A stretch of 64,000 bases of DNA from Chromatiales bacterium (lineage in GTDB: Bacteria > Pseudomonadota > Gammaproteobacteria > SpSt-1174), in assembly GCA_014762505.1 (NCBI GenBank), contig JABURS010000043.1, positions 310,001 through 374,000 of the forward strand. Reading direction: 5' to 3'. Both the position numbers and the translations under genes were made by a program. The notes beneath the pieces are model-generated. The model made no database searches. It saw nothing but the letters and a program-made list of their open reading frames with translations, and had not been told where the DNA came from. This document shows positions 1-7,938 of the stretch, piece after piece; position 1 is the first letter of the stretch, and every line of letters starts with the position of its first letter.

Positions 1-186
1 GGTGGCGATCTCCAGGTGGTCGAGCAGCTCGCCCAGGCGGATCTCCGTGGGCTGGTTGATAACGATACCCAGCGCCCCGTCGGCGTTGTGCTCGCAGATC
101 AGCGTCACCGTGCGAAAGAAGTTCGGGTCGGCCAGCGCGGGCATGGCGATGAGGAACTGGTTGGTGAAGTAGCTGGAGGCGGACAT
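1..186 (-). CDS. yqgE: YqgE/AlgH family protein, 5' part only
   Basis: This is the N-terminal 62 residues of a minus-strand gene that runs off the left edge. The translation opens MSASSYFTNQFLIAMPAL and contains ICEHNADGALGIVINQP, the hallmark start of the UPF0301 (YqgE/AlgH) family. The family has no agreed biochemical role, although Pseudomonas AlgH was linked to alginate regulation. It lies 46 bp downstream of tonB on the same strand, the same order as in Pseudomonas (gshB-tonB-yqgE-yqgF). The start ATG at 186 fits the family N terminus. Identity is secure, function is not. Confidence 0.9.
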   Translation of the reverse strand, partial: MSASSYFTNQFLIAMPALADPNFFRTVTLICEHNADGALGIVINQPTEIRLGELLDHLEIAT

Positions 187-232
187 GCTGCAAGTATCGG
201 GTGCCGGCCGCGGGCTCGCAAGCCGGGGCCGC

Positions 233-1114
233 TCAGCGGGTGGTGAGACCGCCCACCTCGAAGCGCCAGGTGCGGGTGATGACGAGCTCGTCGTAGGCCT
301 TTTGCATCTCGCGGTCGAAGGGGGCGAAGGGCTCGGACAGGCGCACGATGCGCCTGGCGGCGTCGTCCAGCACCTGGTGACCGGAGGACTTGCCGAGCTC
401 GATGCCCAGCACCTTGCCGTCCCGGTTGACGGTGACGTGCAGGATGAGCTCGCCCTCGAGCTTGCGGCGCAGGGCCTCGTCCGGGTAGTTGAGGTTGCCG
501 ATGCGCTCGACCTTCTCCTTGAAGGCGCGGAAGTAGTCGGCCTCGATCACGCTCTTGGCACTGGAGAACGACAGGTAGTGACGGCGCGGGCGCTCGGCGT
601 AGCGCTGTTCGCGCTCGCTGATCTCGGCGGCCAGGCGTGCGATCTCCAGGCTGCGGTCCACCAGCTCACGGCCGCGGCGGTCCGGCACCGGCTGTTCCTG
701 ACGGGTCTGTTCCTCGGTGGGGACCTGGTAGTCCGAGCGGCGGGTGGTCATCGCCTGGACCTGTTCCTCTTCCGGCTGCACGGGGGACTGCGCCTGGATC
801 TGCATGGGCGCGGTGCCGTCGTGCGGGCGCGGATCGAGCGAGGTGACCGGGCTGGTGGGACGGTTCGGCTCGTCGGTGCTGCCGCTGGCCTGCTGGTTGG
901 CCTGGGCGATGAACTTCGCATCGTCCGGCGCCTCGTGGGTCTCGGTCTGCACCAGGGTGACGTCCAGCGACGGAGGGACGTAGCGCTCGGGCATGAGGTC
1001 CACGCCGAAGGCGATGCCGAGGATGACCAGGCCGTGGACGATGGCGGCGAGGAACAGGCTGATACCGAAGCGGTCGTTCGATGAAAGCTGTGGGGTCAGG
1101 CTGAACGCGGTCAT
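233..1114 (-). CDS. tonB: Energy transducer TonB
   Basis: 293 residues. One N-terminal membrane helix (about residues 17-38) carries a histidine (H27) in the position typical of TonB anchors that contact ExbB/ExbD. A long polar, Gln/Glu-rich periplasmic linker (about 45-190) replaces the classical Pro-Glu/Pro-Lys stretch. A C-terminal TonB domain (about 195-285) carries GNLNYP and an ELILHVTVNRDGKV strand. It should pass proton-motive energy from an ExbBD motor to outer-membrane receptors. No exbB/exbD or TonB-dependent receptor is in the window. The start overlaps the stop of the upstream Gx-transporter gene by 4 bp, so translation is probably coupled. The position matches tonB3 next to the pilG cluster in Pseudomonas. 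Confidence 0.9.
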   Translation of the reverse strand: MTAFSLTPQLSSNDRFGISLFLAAIVHGLVILGIAFGVDLMPERYVPPSLDVTLVQTETHEAPDDAKFIAQANQQASGSTDEPNRPTSPVTSLDPRPHDGTAPMQIQAQSPVQPEEEQVQAMTTRRSDYQVPTEEQTRQEQPVPDRRGRELVDRSLEIARLAAEISEREQRYAERPRRHYLSFSSAKSVIEADYFRAFKEKVERIGNLNYPDEALRRKLEGELILHVTVNRDGKVLGIELGKSSGHQVLDDAARRIVRLSEPFAPFDREMQKAYDELVITRTWRFEVGGLTTR

Positions 1115-1638
1115 TCGGTCGTTGTCGTGAGCTGGCGGATGATGGCCTGCGCGATTGTACCGCTAACCAGCCCGAAGATCAGGCTGGCGCTCATCAAAAT
1201 GGGATAGAGTCGCCAGATGGCATCCGTGGGGATGAACAGCCCCCAGGCGACGAGGAACTGGCCCGTCATGTGCGCCAGGGCCGCGATCACGCTCAGGCCG
1301 ATGGCGCTGAGCCGGTGCCCGGCGATGGCCCAGGCCAGGCCCAGGGCGGCCAGTGCGGCCAGTGCGCCGCTCAGGCTGAGCAGGAAGGTGGGCGAGAGGA
1401 AGGTGCCGAGGAACAGGCTGCCGGCCACGACCCGCAGCACGGCCACCGACAGGGCCGCGCGCCAGCCATAGAGCAGCAGGGCCATGATCACCACCACGTT
1501 GGCCAGGCCGGGCTTCACCCCGGGCAGCGGGGAGGGGAAGGCCGCCTCCAGCACATGGATGGCCACCGCCAGCGCCGCGAGCCAGGCGATGCGCAGGTCG
1601 TCGGCGGTGGCCGTGAGTTGCCGGGCGGTCGCGGGCAT
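1111..1638 (-). CDS. Gx transporter family membrane protein (heptaprenyl diphosphate synthase component I-like, EetB-like)
   Basis: 175 residues, almost entirely hydrophobic with five or six predicted helices. PLPGVKPGLANVVVIMALLL is typical of the family annotated Gx transporter / heptaprenyl diphosphate synthase component I. Despite the name, these proteins are multi-pass membrane proteins resembling ECF S-components rather than enzymes. The ATG at 1638 shares one base with the stop of the NusG-domain-II gene, and the stop overlaps tonB by 4 bp, so the group is read as one transcript. Pairing with a NusG-domain-II protein and ApbE recalls the EetA/EetB/FmnB group of Gram-positive flavin-based electron transfer. 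That link is inference from family knowledge. Confidence 0.8.
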   Translation of the reverse strand: MPATARQLTATADDLRIAWLAALAVAIHVLEAAFPSPLPGVKPGLANVVVIMALLLYGWRAALSVAVLRVVAGSLFLGTFLSPTFLLSLSGALAALAALGLAWAIAGHRLSAIGLSVIAALAHMTGQFLVAWGLFIPTDAIWRLYPILMSASLIFGLVSGTIAQAIIRQLTTTTE

Positions 1639-2006
1639 CAGAAGTTGATCGCGTCGAAGTCGCGGGCGGGACCGGCGAGCTGTACCACCACGCGGTTGGG
1701 CACGCAGGCGATCACTTCGCCGGCGTGATTCAGCCAGCCGTAGTGCACGCAGAACTTGTCGTGACAGGGCGAGTCGGTGAAGCGGGCGCGGCCGTCGCGT
1801 ACCTCGACGTGGCTGTTGCCGAGCGGCCCGGGGATCTCCAGGTGCCGGTGCCCGGCCAGCGGGACCTGCTGCGGCGGGGCGCCGGCGGCCTGTATCCGGG
1901 CGGAGTCGGCGGGGGCGGCGGGGGCGGCGGGCGTCCAGAAGTGGGCGTAGAGGGCGCCGACCAGCAGTGCCCCGCCGACCAGCACCAGCCAGTCGCCCGG
2001 CTTCAC
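1638..2006 (-). CDS. NusG domain II-containing membrane-anchored protein (EetA-like)
   Basis: 122 residues. An N-terminal helix (about residues 5-25) anchors the protein. The outside domain contains SPCHDKFCVHYGWLNHAGEV followed by IACVPNRVVVQL, the Cys-x4-Cys ... Cys-x-Pro-x-Arg pattern of stand-alone NusG domain II proteins. It is not a transcription factor. The start is GTG at 2006, because that codon overlaps the apbE stop by 4 bp (GTGA). Such proteins repeatedly occur with Gx transporters and ApbE flavin transferases, which suggests a role in extracytoplasmic flavin or quinone redox chemistry. The three cysteines could bind a cofactor or form a disulfide. Confidence 0.8.
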   Translation of the reverse strand: MKPGDWLVLVGGALLVGALYAHFWTPAAPAAPADSARIQAAGAPPQQVPLAGHRHLEIPGPLGNSHVEVRDGRARFTDSPCHDKFCVHYGWLNHAGEVIACVPNRVVVQLAGPARDFDAINF

Positions 2007-3046
2007 GGCAGCTCGCGCAGGGTGAATGGCGGCGGGGCGTCACCCTCCAGGCGCAGGCGGGCGGCCATGGCCGGGGTCATGGCGATGTCGCCGTTTTCAG
2101 ACACGACCATGACCCGGTCGATGCCCATGCGCGCGGCAATGCGCGGCCAGTCCTCGGGGCCGGCCACGAACAGGGCGGTGGCCGCGGCATCGGCCTCGGC
2201 GCCGTTGTCGTGCAGCACGGTGACCGAGGCCAGCCCCCGCGCGGGACGCCCCGTGCGCGGGTCGATGATGTGGTGGTAGCGTTCGCCCTCCCAGTCGAAG
2301 TAGCGCTCATAGTTGCCCGAGGTGAACACGCTCTCGTCGCCGCTGATCTGCAGCGAGGCGATCACGCCCTCGCCGCCGGGGTGACGTATGCCCACCCGCC
2401 AGTCGCGATCGTCGTGCCGGCCGATGGCGCGCAGGTCGCCGCCGGCATTGACGATGGCGTGTTCGATACCGTGCTCGCGCAGGCGCTCGATGGCGCGGTC
2501 CACCGCATAGCCCTTGGCGAAGGCGCCGAAGTCCAGACGCACGGCCGGGTTGCCGGAGCGGATGCGGATGCCGTCGATCGCAATGTCCGACATGCGCGGG
2601 GCCTGTTCCAGCAGCAGCTCGATCTGGCCCTCGTCCGGCGGCGGGCCGTCGGGCGGACTGTCGCTCTGGAACCCCCACAGCCCGACCAGCTTGCCGATGG
2701 CGGGATTGAACAGTCCCTCGCTCTGCGCCGACAGCTCGATGGATTGCCTGATCAGCGGCAGCAGCGAGGGGCCGGAGGAAAACCACTCGCCGGTGGGCAG
2801 CAGCAGATTGACCCGTCCCAGGGTATTGGGGCGCCAGGCATTCCAGTTCTCGTGCATGAACCGCAGGTCCTCGTCCACGGCATGTATCGCCGCCTGGGCC
2901 GCCTCGGGACTGTCGGCGTACACGGTGATGTCCACCAGGGTGCCGAAGGCGAGCAGGGTCTCGCTGTGCGGTTCCGGCCGGCTGCAGCCGGCGAGCAGGG
3001 CGAGACCGAGCAGGGCGGTGGCGAGGGCCAGGGCGGGACGCCTCAT
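2003..3046 (-). CDS. apbE: FAD:protein FMN transferase, lipoprotein
   Basis: 347 residues. The signal peptide ends in a lipobox (LLAGC, Cys21), so the mature enzyme is a lipoprotein of the cell envelope. Family landmarks are LDFGAFAKGYAVD, IVNAGGDLRAIG, the HHIIDPRTGRPA metal-site region and ADAAATALFVAG near the C terminus. ApbE transfers FMN from FAD to a threonine in target proteins such as RnfG/NqrC-type subunits. No FMN-acceptor protein is encoded in the window, so the target is unknown. The ATG at 3046 overlaps the gshB stop by 4 bp. The downstream NusG-domain-II and Gx genes overlap in turn, so all form one operon. Confidence 0.95.
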   Translation of the reverse strand: MRRPALALATALLGLALLAGCSRPEPHSETLLAFGTLVDITVYADSPEAAQAAIHAVDEDLRFMHENWNAWRPNTLGRVNLLLPTGEWFSSGPSLLPLIRQSIELSAQSEGLFNPAIGKLVGLWGFQSDSPPDGPPPDEGQIELLLEQAPRMSDIAIDGIRIRSGNPAVRLDFGAFAKGYAVDRAIERLREHGIEHAIVNAGGDLRAIGRHDDRDWRVGIRHPGGEGVIASLQISGDESVFTSGNYERYFDWEGERYHHIIDPRTGRPARGLASVTVLHDNGAEADAAATALFVAGPEDWPRIAARMGIDRVMVVSENGDIAMTPAMAARLRLEGDAPPPFTLRELP

Positions 3047-3996
3047 GCGGCCTCCAGTCGCCGGGCGATGGCGTCCATGAGGGTGCCGGCGATGTTGATG
3101 CCATAGATCGCGTCGAGTTCGCGGATGCAGGTGGGGCTGGTGACGTTGATCTCGGTGAGGTAGTCGCCGATCACGTCCAGGCCGACGAAGGTCAGGCCGC
3201 GTGCGCGCAGCTCGGGCCCGACCTGCTCGCAGATCCAGCGGTCGCGCGCGGTGAGCTCCTGGCCGACCCCGCTGCCGCCGGCGGCCAGGTTGGCGCGGCT
3301 CTCGCCCTCGGCCGGGATGCGGGCCAGGGCATAGGGCACCGGTTCGCCGTCGATCAGCAGGATGCGCTTGTCGCCCTGGCGGAACTCGGGCAGGAAGCGC
3401 TGGGCCATGATGGTGCGCCGGCCGTGGTCGGTGCTGGTCTCGAGGATCACGCCGAGGTTCGGGTCGTCCTGGCGCAGGCGGAAGATCATGGACCCGCCCA
3501 TGGCGTCCAGCGGCTTGAGCACGATCTCTCCCTGGCGGGCGAGGAAGTCGCGCAGGCGGCGCGGCTCGCGGGTGACCAGGGTGGGCGGGCAGCACTGCGG
3601 GAACCAGGCAGTGAACAGCTTCTCGTTGCAGTCGCGCAGGCTGGCCGGCCGGTTGATCACCAGGCAGCCCTCGGCCGCGGCCCGCTCCAGCAGGTAGGTG
3701 CTGTAGAGGAATTCCATGTCGAAGGGCGGGTCCTTGCGCATCAGTACCGTGGACAGCTCGCCCAGTGGCCGCTCCTGCGGCTCGCCGAGTTCGAACCAGC
3801 CCGCCGGGTCGTCCTGTACGCGCAGGGGGCGCATGCGGGCGAACACCCGGCCGTCCTCCAGATACAGGTCGTCCTGCTCCATATACAGGAGTGTCCAGCC
3901 GCGGCGCTGCGCCTCCAGCAGCATGGCGAAGCTGCTGTCCTTCTTGATGTTGATGCGGGCGATGGGGTCCATCACCACGCCAAGCGATACGGTCAT
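3043..3996 (-). CDS. gshB: Glutathione synthetase
   Basis: 317 residues, close to the 316 of E. coli. It joins gamma-glutamylcysteine and glycine with ATP in the cytoplasm. The start MTVSLGVVMDPIARINIKKDSSF, the glycine-rich LDAMGGSMIF loop and GLDVIGDYLTEINVTSPTC are classic ATP-grasp GshB features. I chose ATG 3996 over an in-frame start 87 bp upstream because homologues begin here. It is the first gene of the minus-strand operon gshB-apbE-NusG II-Gx-tonB and is divergent from pilG across 242 bp, as in Pseudomonas. Confidence 0.96.
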   Translation of the reverse strand: MTVSLGVVMDPIARINIKKDSSFAMLLEAQRRGWTLLYMEQDDLYLEDGRVFARMRPLRVQDDPAGWFELGEPQERPLGELSTVLMRKDPPFDMEFLYSTYLLERAAAEGCLVINRPASLRDCNEKLFTAWFPQCCPPTLVTREPRRLRDFLARQGEIVLKPLDAMGGSMIFRLRQDDPNLGVILETSTDHGRRTIMAQRFLPEFRQGDKRILLIDGEPVPYALARIPAEGESRANLAAGGSGVGQELTARDRWICEQVGPELRARGLTFVGLDVIGDYLTEINVTSPTCIRELDAIYGINIAGTLMDAIARRLEAA

Positions 3997-4238
3997 GTGC
4001 GTGCCCTGGTGGTCGGTCGGGTTGTGCGGACCCAGTCTATCCATACGCGGTTCTGGCCGCCATGTGCGGATGCACGTCGGCAAACTGTCACAAGGTGACG
4101 AATTCTGCCTAGAAGCAACATTACCTTTATGCGCTAACTGTCTTTTTTCGTTTCACTTGTTTGCTAATGGGCTTTTCATGGGTTACATTCGGGAGCAATC
4201 TATCACACGTTCAAAATAACAAACGGGCCAGGTGGACT
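3997..4238. promoter_or_regulatory. Divergent control region between gshB and pilG
   Basis: 242 bp, noticeably richer in A+T than its flanks from about 4095 to 4225. It must hold the outward promoters for the gshB operon (minus) and the pil-chp operon (plus). A short palindrome GTCAC-AAG-GTGAC begins near 4087. I could not fix convincing -35/-10 pairs. The pilG start is GTG 4239, preceded by AGGTGG as ribosome binding site. An in-frame ATG at 4161 is upstream of any homology. Confidence 0.5.
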
Positions 4239-4655
4239 GTGAGCGAAGCAAGCACGGGCGGGGCAGGTGAGGGAGATGTCTTCACCGACCTGAAGGTCAT
4301 GGTCATCGATGACAGCAAGACGATTCGACGCACGGCCGAGAACCTGCTGAAGAAGCAGGGCTGCGATGTGGTGACCGCGACCGACGGGTTCGAGGCGCTG
4401 GCCAAGATCGCCGAACACAAGCCGGACATCATCTTCGTCGACATCATGATGCCGCGTCTGGACGGTTACCAGACCTGCGCGCTCATCAAGCACAATACCG
4501 CCTTCAAGAATACCCCGGTCATCATGCTGTCGAGCAAGGACAGCATTTTCGACAAGGCGCGCGGCCGTATCGTCGGCTCCGAGCAGTACCTGACCAAGCC
4601 CTTCACGAAGGACGACCTGCTTGGCGCGATTCGTGCCTATGCAAAAAAACACTAG
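4239..4655 (+). CDS. pilG: Twitching motility response regulator PilG
   Basis: 138 residues from a GTG start, against 135 for Pseudomonas PilG. A single CheY-like receiver domain follows a short variable N terminus. The acid pocket is VIDD (D24, D25), the phosphorylation site is D68 in FVDIMMPRLDGY, and the conserved lysine lies in YLTKPF. It has no output domain. In Pseudomonas the ChpA kinase phosphorylates PilG, which promotes pilus extension through PilB and stimulates the adenylate cyclase pathway. It is the first gene of the pil-chp operon, with pilH 72 bp downstream. Confidence 0.95.
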   Translation: MSEASTGGAGEGDVFTDLKVMVIDDSKTIRRTAENLLKKQGCDVVTATDGFEALAKIAEHKPDIIFVDIMMPRLDGYQTCALIKHNTAFKNTPVIMLSSKDSIFDKARGRIVGSEQYLTKPFTKDDLLGAIRAYAKKH

Positions 4656-4727
4656 CGGGGCGGGCAGCGGCCGTGCTGTCGTCGCCTCATCTGATTTGAT
4701 TGACTGATTTACAGTGGAGAGAAACCC

Positions 4728-5090
4728 ATGGCTCACATCCTGGTCGTAGACGATTCGCCCACCGAAATTCACGTCTGCAAGACGATTCTCGAGAAGAATG
4801 GTCATCAGGTGACCACCGCCCAGAGCGGCGAGGAGGGTGTCGAGGTCGCCAAGAAGGTGCTGCCCGACCTGATCCTCATGGACGTGGTGATGCCGGGGCT
4901 GAACGGTTTCCAGGCCACCCGCCAGCTGTCCAACGAGCCGAGCACCTCGGGCATCCCGGTGGTGATCGTCACCACCAAGGACCAGGAGACGGACAAGGTC
5001 TGGGCCATGCGCCAGGGCGCCAAGGACTACATCGTCAAGCCGGTCAAGGAAAAGGACCTGCTCGACCGCGTCAAGGCCCTGGGCGGCTGA
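4728..5090 (+). CDS. pilH: Twitching motility response regulator PilH
   Basis: 120 residues forming a stand-alone CheY-like receiver. Phosphoacceptor Asp52 lies in LILMDVVMPGLNGF, the acid pair is VVDDS (D8, D9), and the conserved lysine lies in YIVKPVKEKD. Pseudomonas PilH also uses Asp52 and favours retraction or acts as a phosphate sink opposed to PilG. A good ribosome binding site (GGAGAG) precedes ATG 4728. Confidence 0.95.
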   Translation: MAHILVVDDSPTEIHVCKTILEKNGHQVTTAQSGEEGVEVAKKVLPDLILMDVVMPGLNGFQATRQLSNEPSTSGIPVVIVTTKDQETDKVWAMRQGAKDYIVKPVKEKDLLDRVKALGG

Positions 5091-5113
5091 GCCCGGAGAC
5101 CTGACGAGCGATC

Positions 5114-5662
5114 ATGGCGGCCGAGGCGAGTCATTCCCCATTCGAACTGCTCGGGGCGCTGGATCAGCGCTGTCGCACGCGGGCCGTCGGCCTGCCGCGC
5201 ATCGAGGACAGCCGGGAGGAATGGACTGGCGTACTGTTCCGTCTGCACGGGATGGAGATGCTGGCCCCCATGGACGAGGTCGCCGAAATCGTCTCCGTCA
5301 CCAGTGTGGCCCCGGTGCCGGGCGTGAAGTCCTGGGTGCTGGGCATTGCCAACATGCGCGGCAACCTGTTGCCGGTCATGGACCTGCAGGCCTTTCTGTA
5401 CGACGAGAAGCCGGTGACCGACCCGGCCTCGCGCCGGTTGCTGGTGGTCAGCCACGAGGGGGTGGTGGCCGGGCTGGTGATCGACGCGGTGATGGGCATG
5501 CGCCATTTCTGGCGTGACGAGATCGCCGAGGAGCTGCCTGCGCTGGATGAACGGATCAAACCCTTCGTCACCTATTCGTTCAATCGCCTGGGCGAGCACT
5601 ATCCGGTGTTCAGTCCCTTCCGGCTGGCCGAGAGCGAGGGGTTCATGGACGTCGCGGTCTAG
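5114..5662 (+). CDS. pilI: Twitching motility CheW-like adaptor PilI
   Basis: 182 residues forming one CheW domain. The core has VLFRLHGMEMLAPMDEVAEI, PGVKSWVLGIANMRGNLLPV and a C-terminal YSFNRLGEHYPVFSPFRL. It should couple the PilJ receptor to ChpA at the inner face of the membrane. It starts 23 bp after pilH and lies directly before pilJ, the usual order. The ribosome binding site is weak, suggesting coupling to pilH. Confidence 0.93.
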   Translation: MAAEASHSPFELLGALDQRCRTRAVGLPRIEDSREEWTGVLFRLHGMEMLAPMDEVAEIVSVTSVAPVPGVKSWVLGIANMRGNLLPVMDLQAFLYDEKPVTDPASRRLLVVSHEGVVAGLVIDAVMGMRHFWRDEIAEELPALDERIKPFVTYSFNRLGEHYPVFSPFRLAESEGFMDVAV

Positions 5663-5783
5663 GTCGCGGCGGGATGCGGGCAGGGGCCCGCGATATAACA
5701 ACAGCAATAACAGCACATTCGATTCGCGGATCAACCGCCAGGTCGTCTTCGGGCGATGGAAACAGATGGGCAGGAGATAACAA

Positions 5784-7886
5784 ATGAAAGCGCCGGCTAA
5801 AGACAGTTTCAAGTTCGGTGGTGGCAAGGGGCTGGTCGTGCTTGCCGTATTGCTGGTCGTGTTCCTGCTGGGCACGGTTGCCCTGTTTGCGACGCACACC
5901 ATCAAGAGCGGCCAGGCCAACGGCTACATCGCCACCGCTGCCGAGCAGCGATTGCTCTCCCAGCGACTTGCGACCTACTCCATCGAGGCGGCCGCCGGCA
6001 AGGAGGATGCCTTCGGTGAGCTGCTGAGGTTGCGTGACGAATTCGACGTCCTGCTGCTGCGCCTCAAGGAAGGCGACGCCGCCCTGGGTCTGCCGCCCCT
6101 GCCGGCCACCCTGAGCCCGGTGCTGGCCGACGTGGAATCCGGCTGGGCCCAGTACCGCGAGAACATCAACATCATCCTAGAGGGCCGGGAATCGATCTCC
6201 ACGGTCTCCGAGTTCGTCAACGTCATCAACGAGTTCATCCCGCAGCTGCTGGCCCTGTCCGACGAGGTGGTCAACGTGTTCGTCCGCAAGGGCGCCGCGC
6301 CGGACCAGATCTACATCGCCGCCCGCCAGCTGATGCTCACCCAGCGTATCGAGAACAACCTCAACCGCGTACTCGCCGGTGGCGAGGGGGCGGCCACCGC
6401 GGCCGACCGCTTCGGCCGCGACGCCGCGCTCTTCGGCCGCGTGCTGGAAGGCATGATCCGCGGTTATCCGGCGCTCAACATCCAGCGCGTGGATGACGAG
6501 GAGGCCCGCGCCAAGCTGCGCGAGGTGGCCATGCTCTTCAGCTCGGTGTCGGAGCACGTCGGTGCGATCCTCGAGACCTCCCCGCAGCTGTTCGAGGTCA
6601 AGGATGCGGCCGGCCAGGTGGAGCGCCAGAGCGGTGCGCTGCTGGAGGCCGCCACGCAGCTCGAGGTGCAGTCCGCGGAATACGGCGAGAGCCTGAACTG
6701 GCTGTTCCTGGCCGGTATCGGCACCGGTATCGCCTCCCTGGTGGTGCTGATGCTGCTGGCCTTCACCATCTACCAGGATACGCGTCGCCGACTGGCCGAG
6801 ACCACCGAGACCAACCGTCGTAACCAGCGCGCGATCCTGCGACTGCTCGACGAGATGACCAACCTCGCGGAAGGTGACCTCAGCGTGCACGCCACCGTTA
6901 CCGAGGACATCACCGGGGCCATCGCCGACTCGGTCAACTACGCCATCGACGCGCTGCGCAGCCTGGTTACCACCATCAACGAGACGGCGGTGCAGGTATC
7001 CACCGCGGCCGAGAAGACGCAGGGCACCGCGCTGCGACTGGCCGACGCGTCCAACCACCAGGCCCGCGAGATCGCCTCGGCCTCGGCGGCTATCACGGAC
7101 ATGGCCGATTCCATCGAGCAGGTGTCCAAGAACGCCCAGATCTCCACCGAGGTGGCGGCCAAGTCGGTGCAGATCGCCGGCAAGGGTGCCGAGACCGTGC
7201 GCCGCTCCATCGACGGCATGGACACCATCCGCGAGCAGATCCAGGAGACCTCCAAGCGAATCAAGCGCCTGGGTGAATCCTCCCAGGAGATCGGCGACAT
7301 CGTGTCGCTCATCAACGACATCGCCGACCAGACCAACATCCTCGCGCTCAACGCGGCCATCCAGGCATCGGCGGCGGGTGAGGCGGGCCGTGGCTTCGCG
7401 GTGGTTGCGGACGAAGTGCAGCGACTCGCGGAACGTTCGGCCAACGCGACCAAGCAGATCGAGGCGCTGGTGAAGACCATCCAGGCCGACACCAACGAGG
7501 CGGTCATCTCGATGGAACAGAGTACCTCCAACGTGGTGGCCGGGGCGAAGCTCGCCGAGGACGCGGGCGAGGCCCTCAACGAGATCGAGACCGTGTCCAA
7601 ACAGCTCGCCGACCTCATCCAGAGCATTTCGCAGGCCGCGCGTCAGCAGGCCCTGGTGGCGAGCAACGTGACCAACACCATGAACGTCATCCAGGAGATC
7701 ACCATGCAGACCTCGGATGGCACCAATGAAACCGCGACCTCCATCGGCAACCTCACCGAGCTGGCGACCGAGCTGCGCAAGTCGGTGGCGGGCTTCAAGC
7801 TGCCGGAGAGCGATCAGCAGCTCGACACCGTGATCCTCGACGAGACGCTCGAGAGCGGCCAGGGACGCGCGGCAAAGGCGGGTTGA
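5784..7886 (+). CDS. pilJ: Type IV pilus methyl-accepting chemoreceptor PilJ
   Basis: 700 residues. Membrane helix 1 spans about 15-38 and helix 2 about 306-331; between them is a periplasmic domain of about 265 residues with the repeated PilJ sensor motif (LLSQRLATYSIEAAAGKE and LMLTQRIENNLNRVLAGGEG). A HAMP segment follows (about 332-390), then a long cytoplasmic coiled coil with the signalling tip DIADQTNILALNAAIQAS and AGRGFAVVADEVQRLAERS. It senses pilus or surface signals and feeds ChpA through PilI. AGGAG precedes the ATG. No methyltransferase gene (pilK) follows it, unlike in Pseudomonas. Confidence 0.96.
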   Translation: MKAPAKDSFKFGGGKGLVVLAVLLVVFLLGTVALFATHTIKSGQANGYIATAAEQRLLSQRLATYSIEAAAGKEDAFGELLRLRDEFDVLLLRLKEGDAALGLPPLPATLSPVLADVESGWAQYRENINIILEGRESISTVSEFVNVINEFIPQLLALSDEVVNVFVRKGAAPDQIYIAARQLMLTQRIENNLNRVLAGGEGAATAADRFGRDAALFGRVLEGMIRGYPALNIQRVDDEEARAKLREVAMLFSSVSEHVGAILETSPQLFEVKDAAGQVERQSGALLEAATQLEVQSAEYGESLNWLFLAGIGTGIASLVVLMLLAFTIYQDTRRRLAETTETNRRNQRAILRLLDEMTNLAEGDLSVHATVTEDITGAIADSVNYAIDALRSLVTTINETAVQVSTAAEKTQGTALRLADASNHQAREIASASAAITDMADSIEQVSKNAQISTEVAAKSVQIAGKGAETVRRSIDGMDTIREQIQETSKRIKRLGESSQEIGDIVSLINDIADQTNILALNAAIQASAAGEAGRGFAVVADEVQRLAERSANATKQIEALVKTIQADTNEAVISMEQSTSNVVAGAKLAEDAGEALNEIETVSKQLADLIQSISQAARQQALVASNVTNTMNVIQEITMQTSDGTNETATSIGNLTELATELRKSVAGFKLPESDQQLDTVILDETLESGQGRAAKAG

Positions 7887-7938
7887 TCGCCTTTCCGTAC
7901 CCCGGTCGATACATGGCAACGACGCCTTCAGGTGGTCT

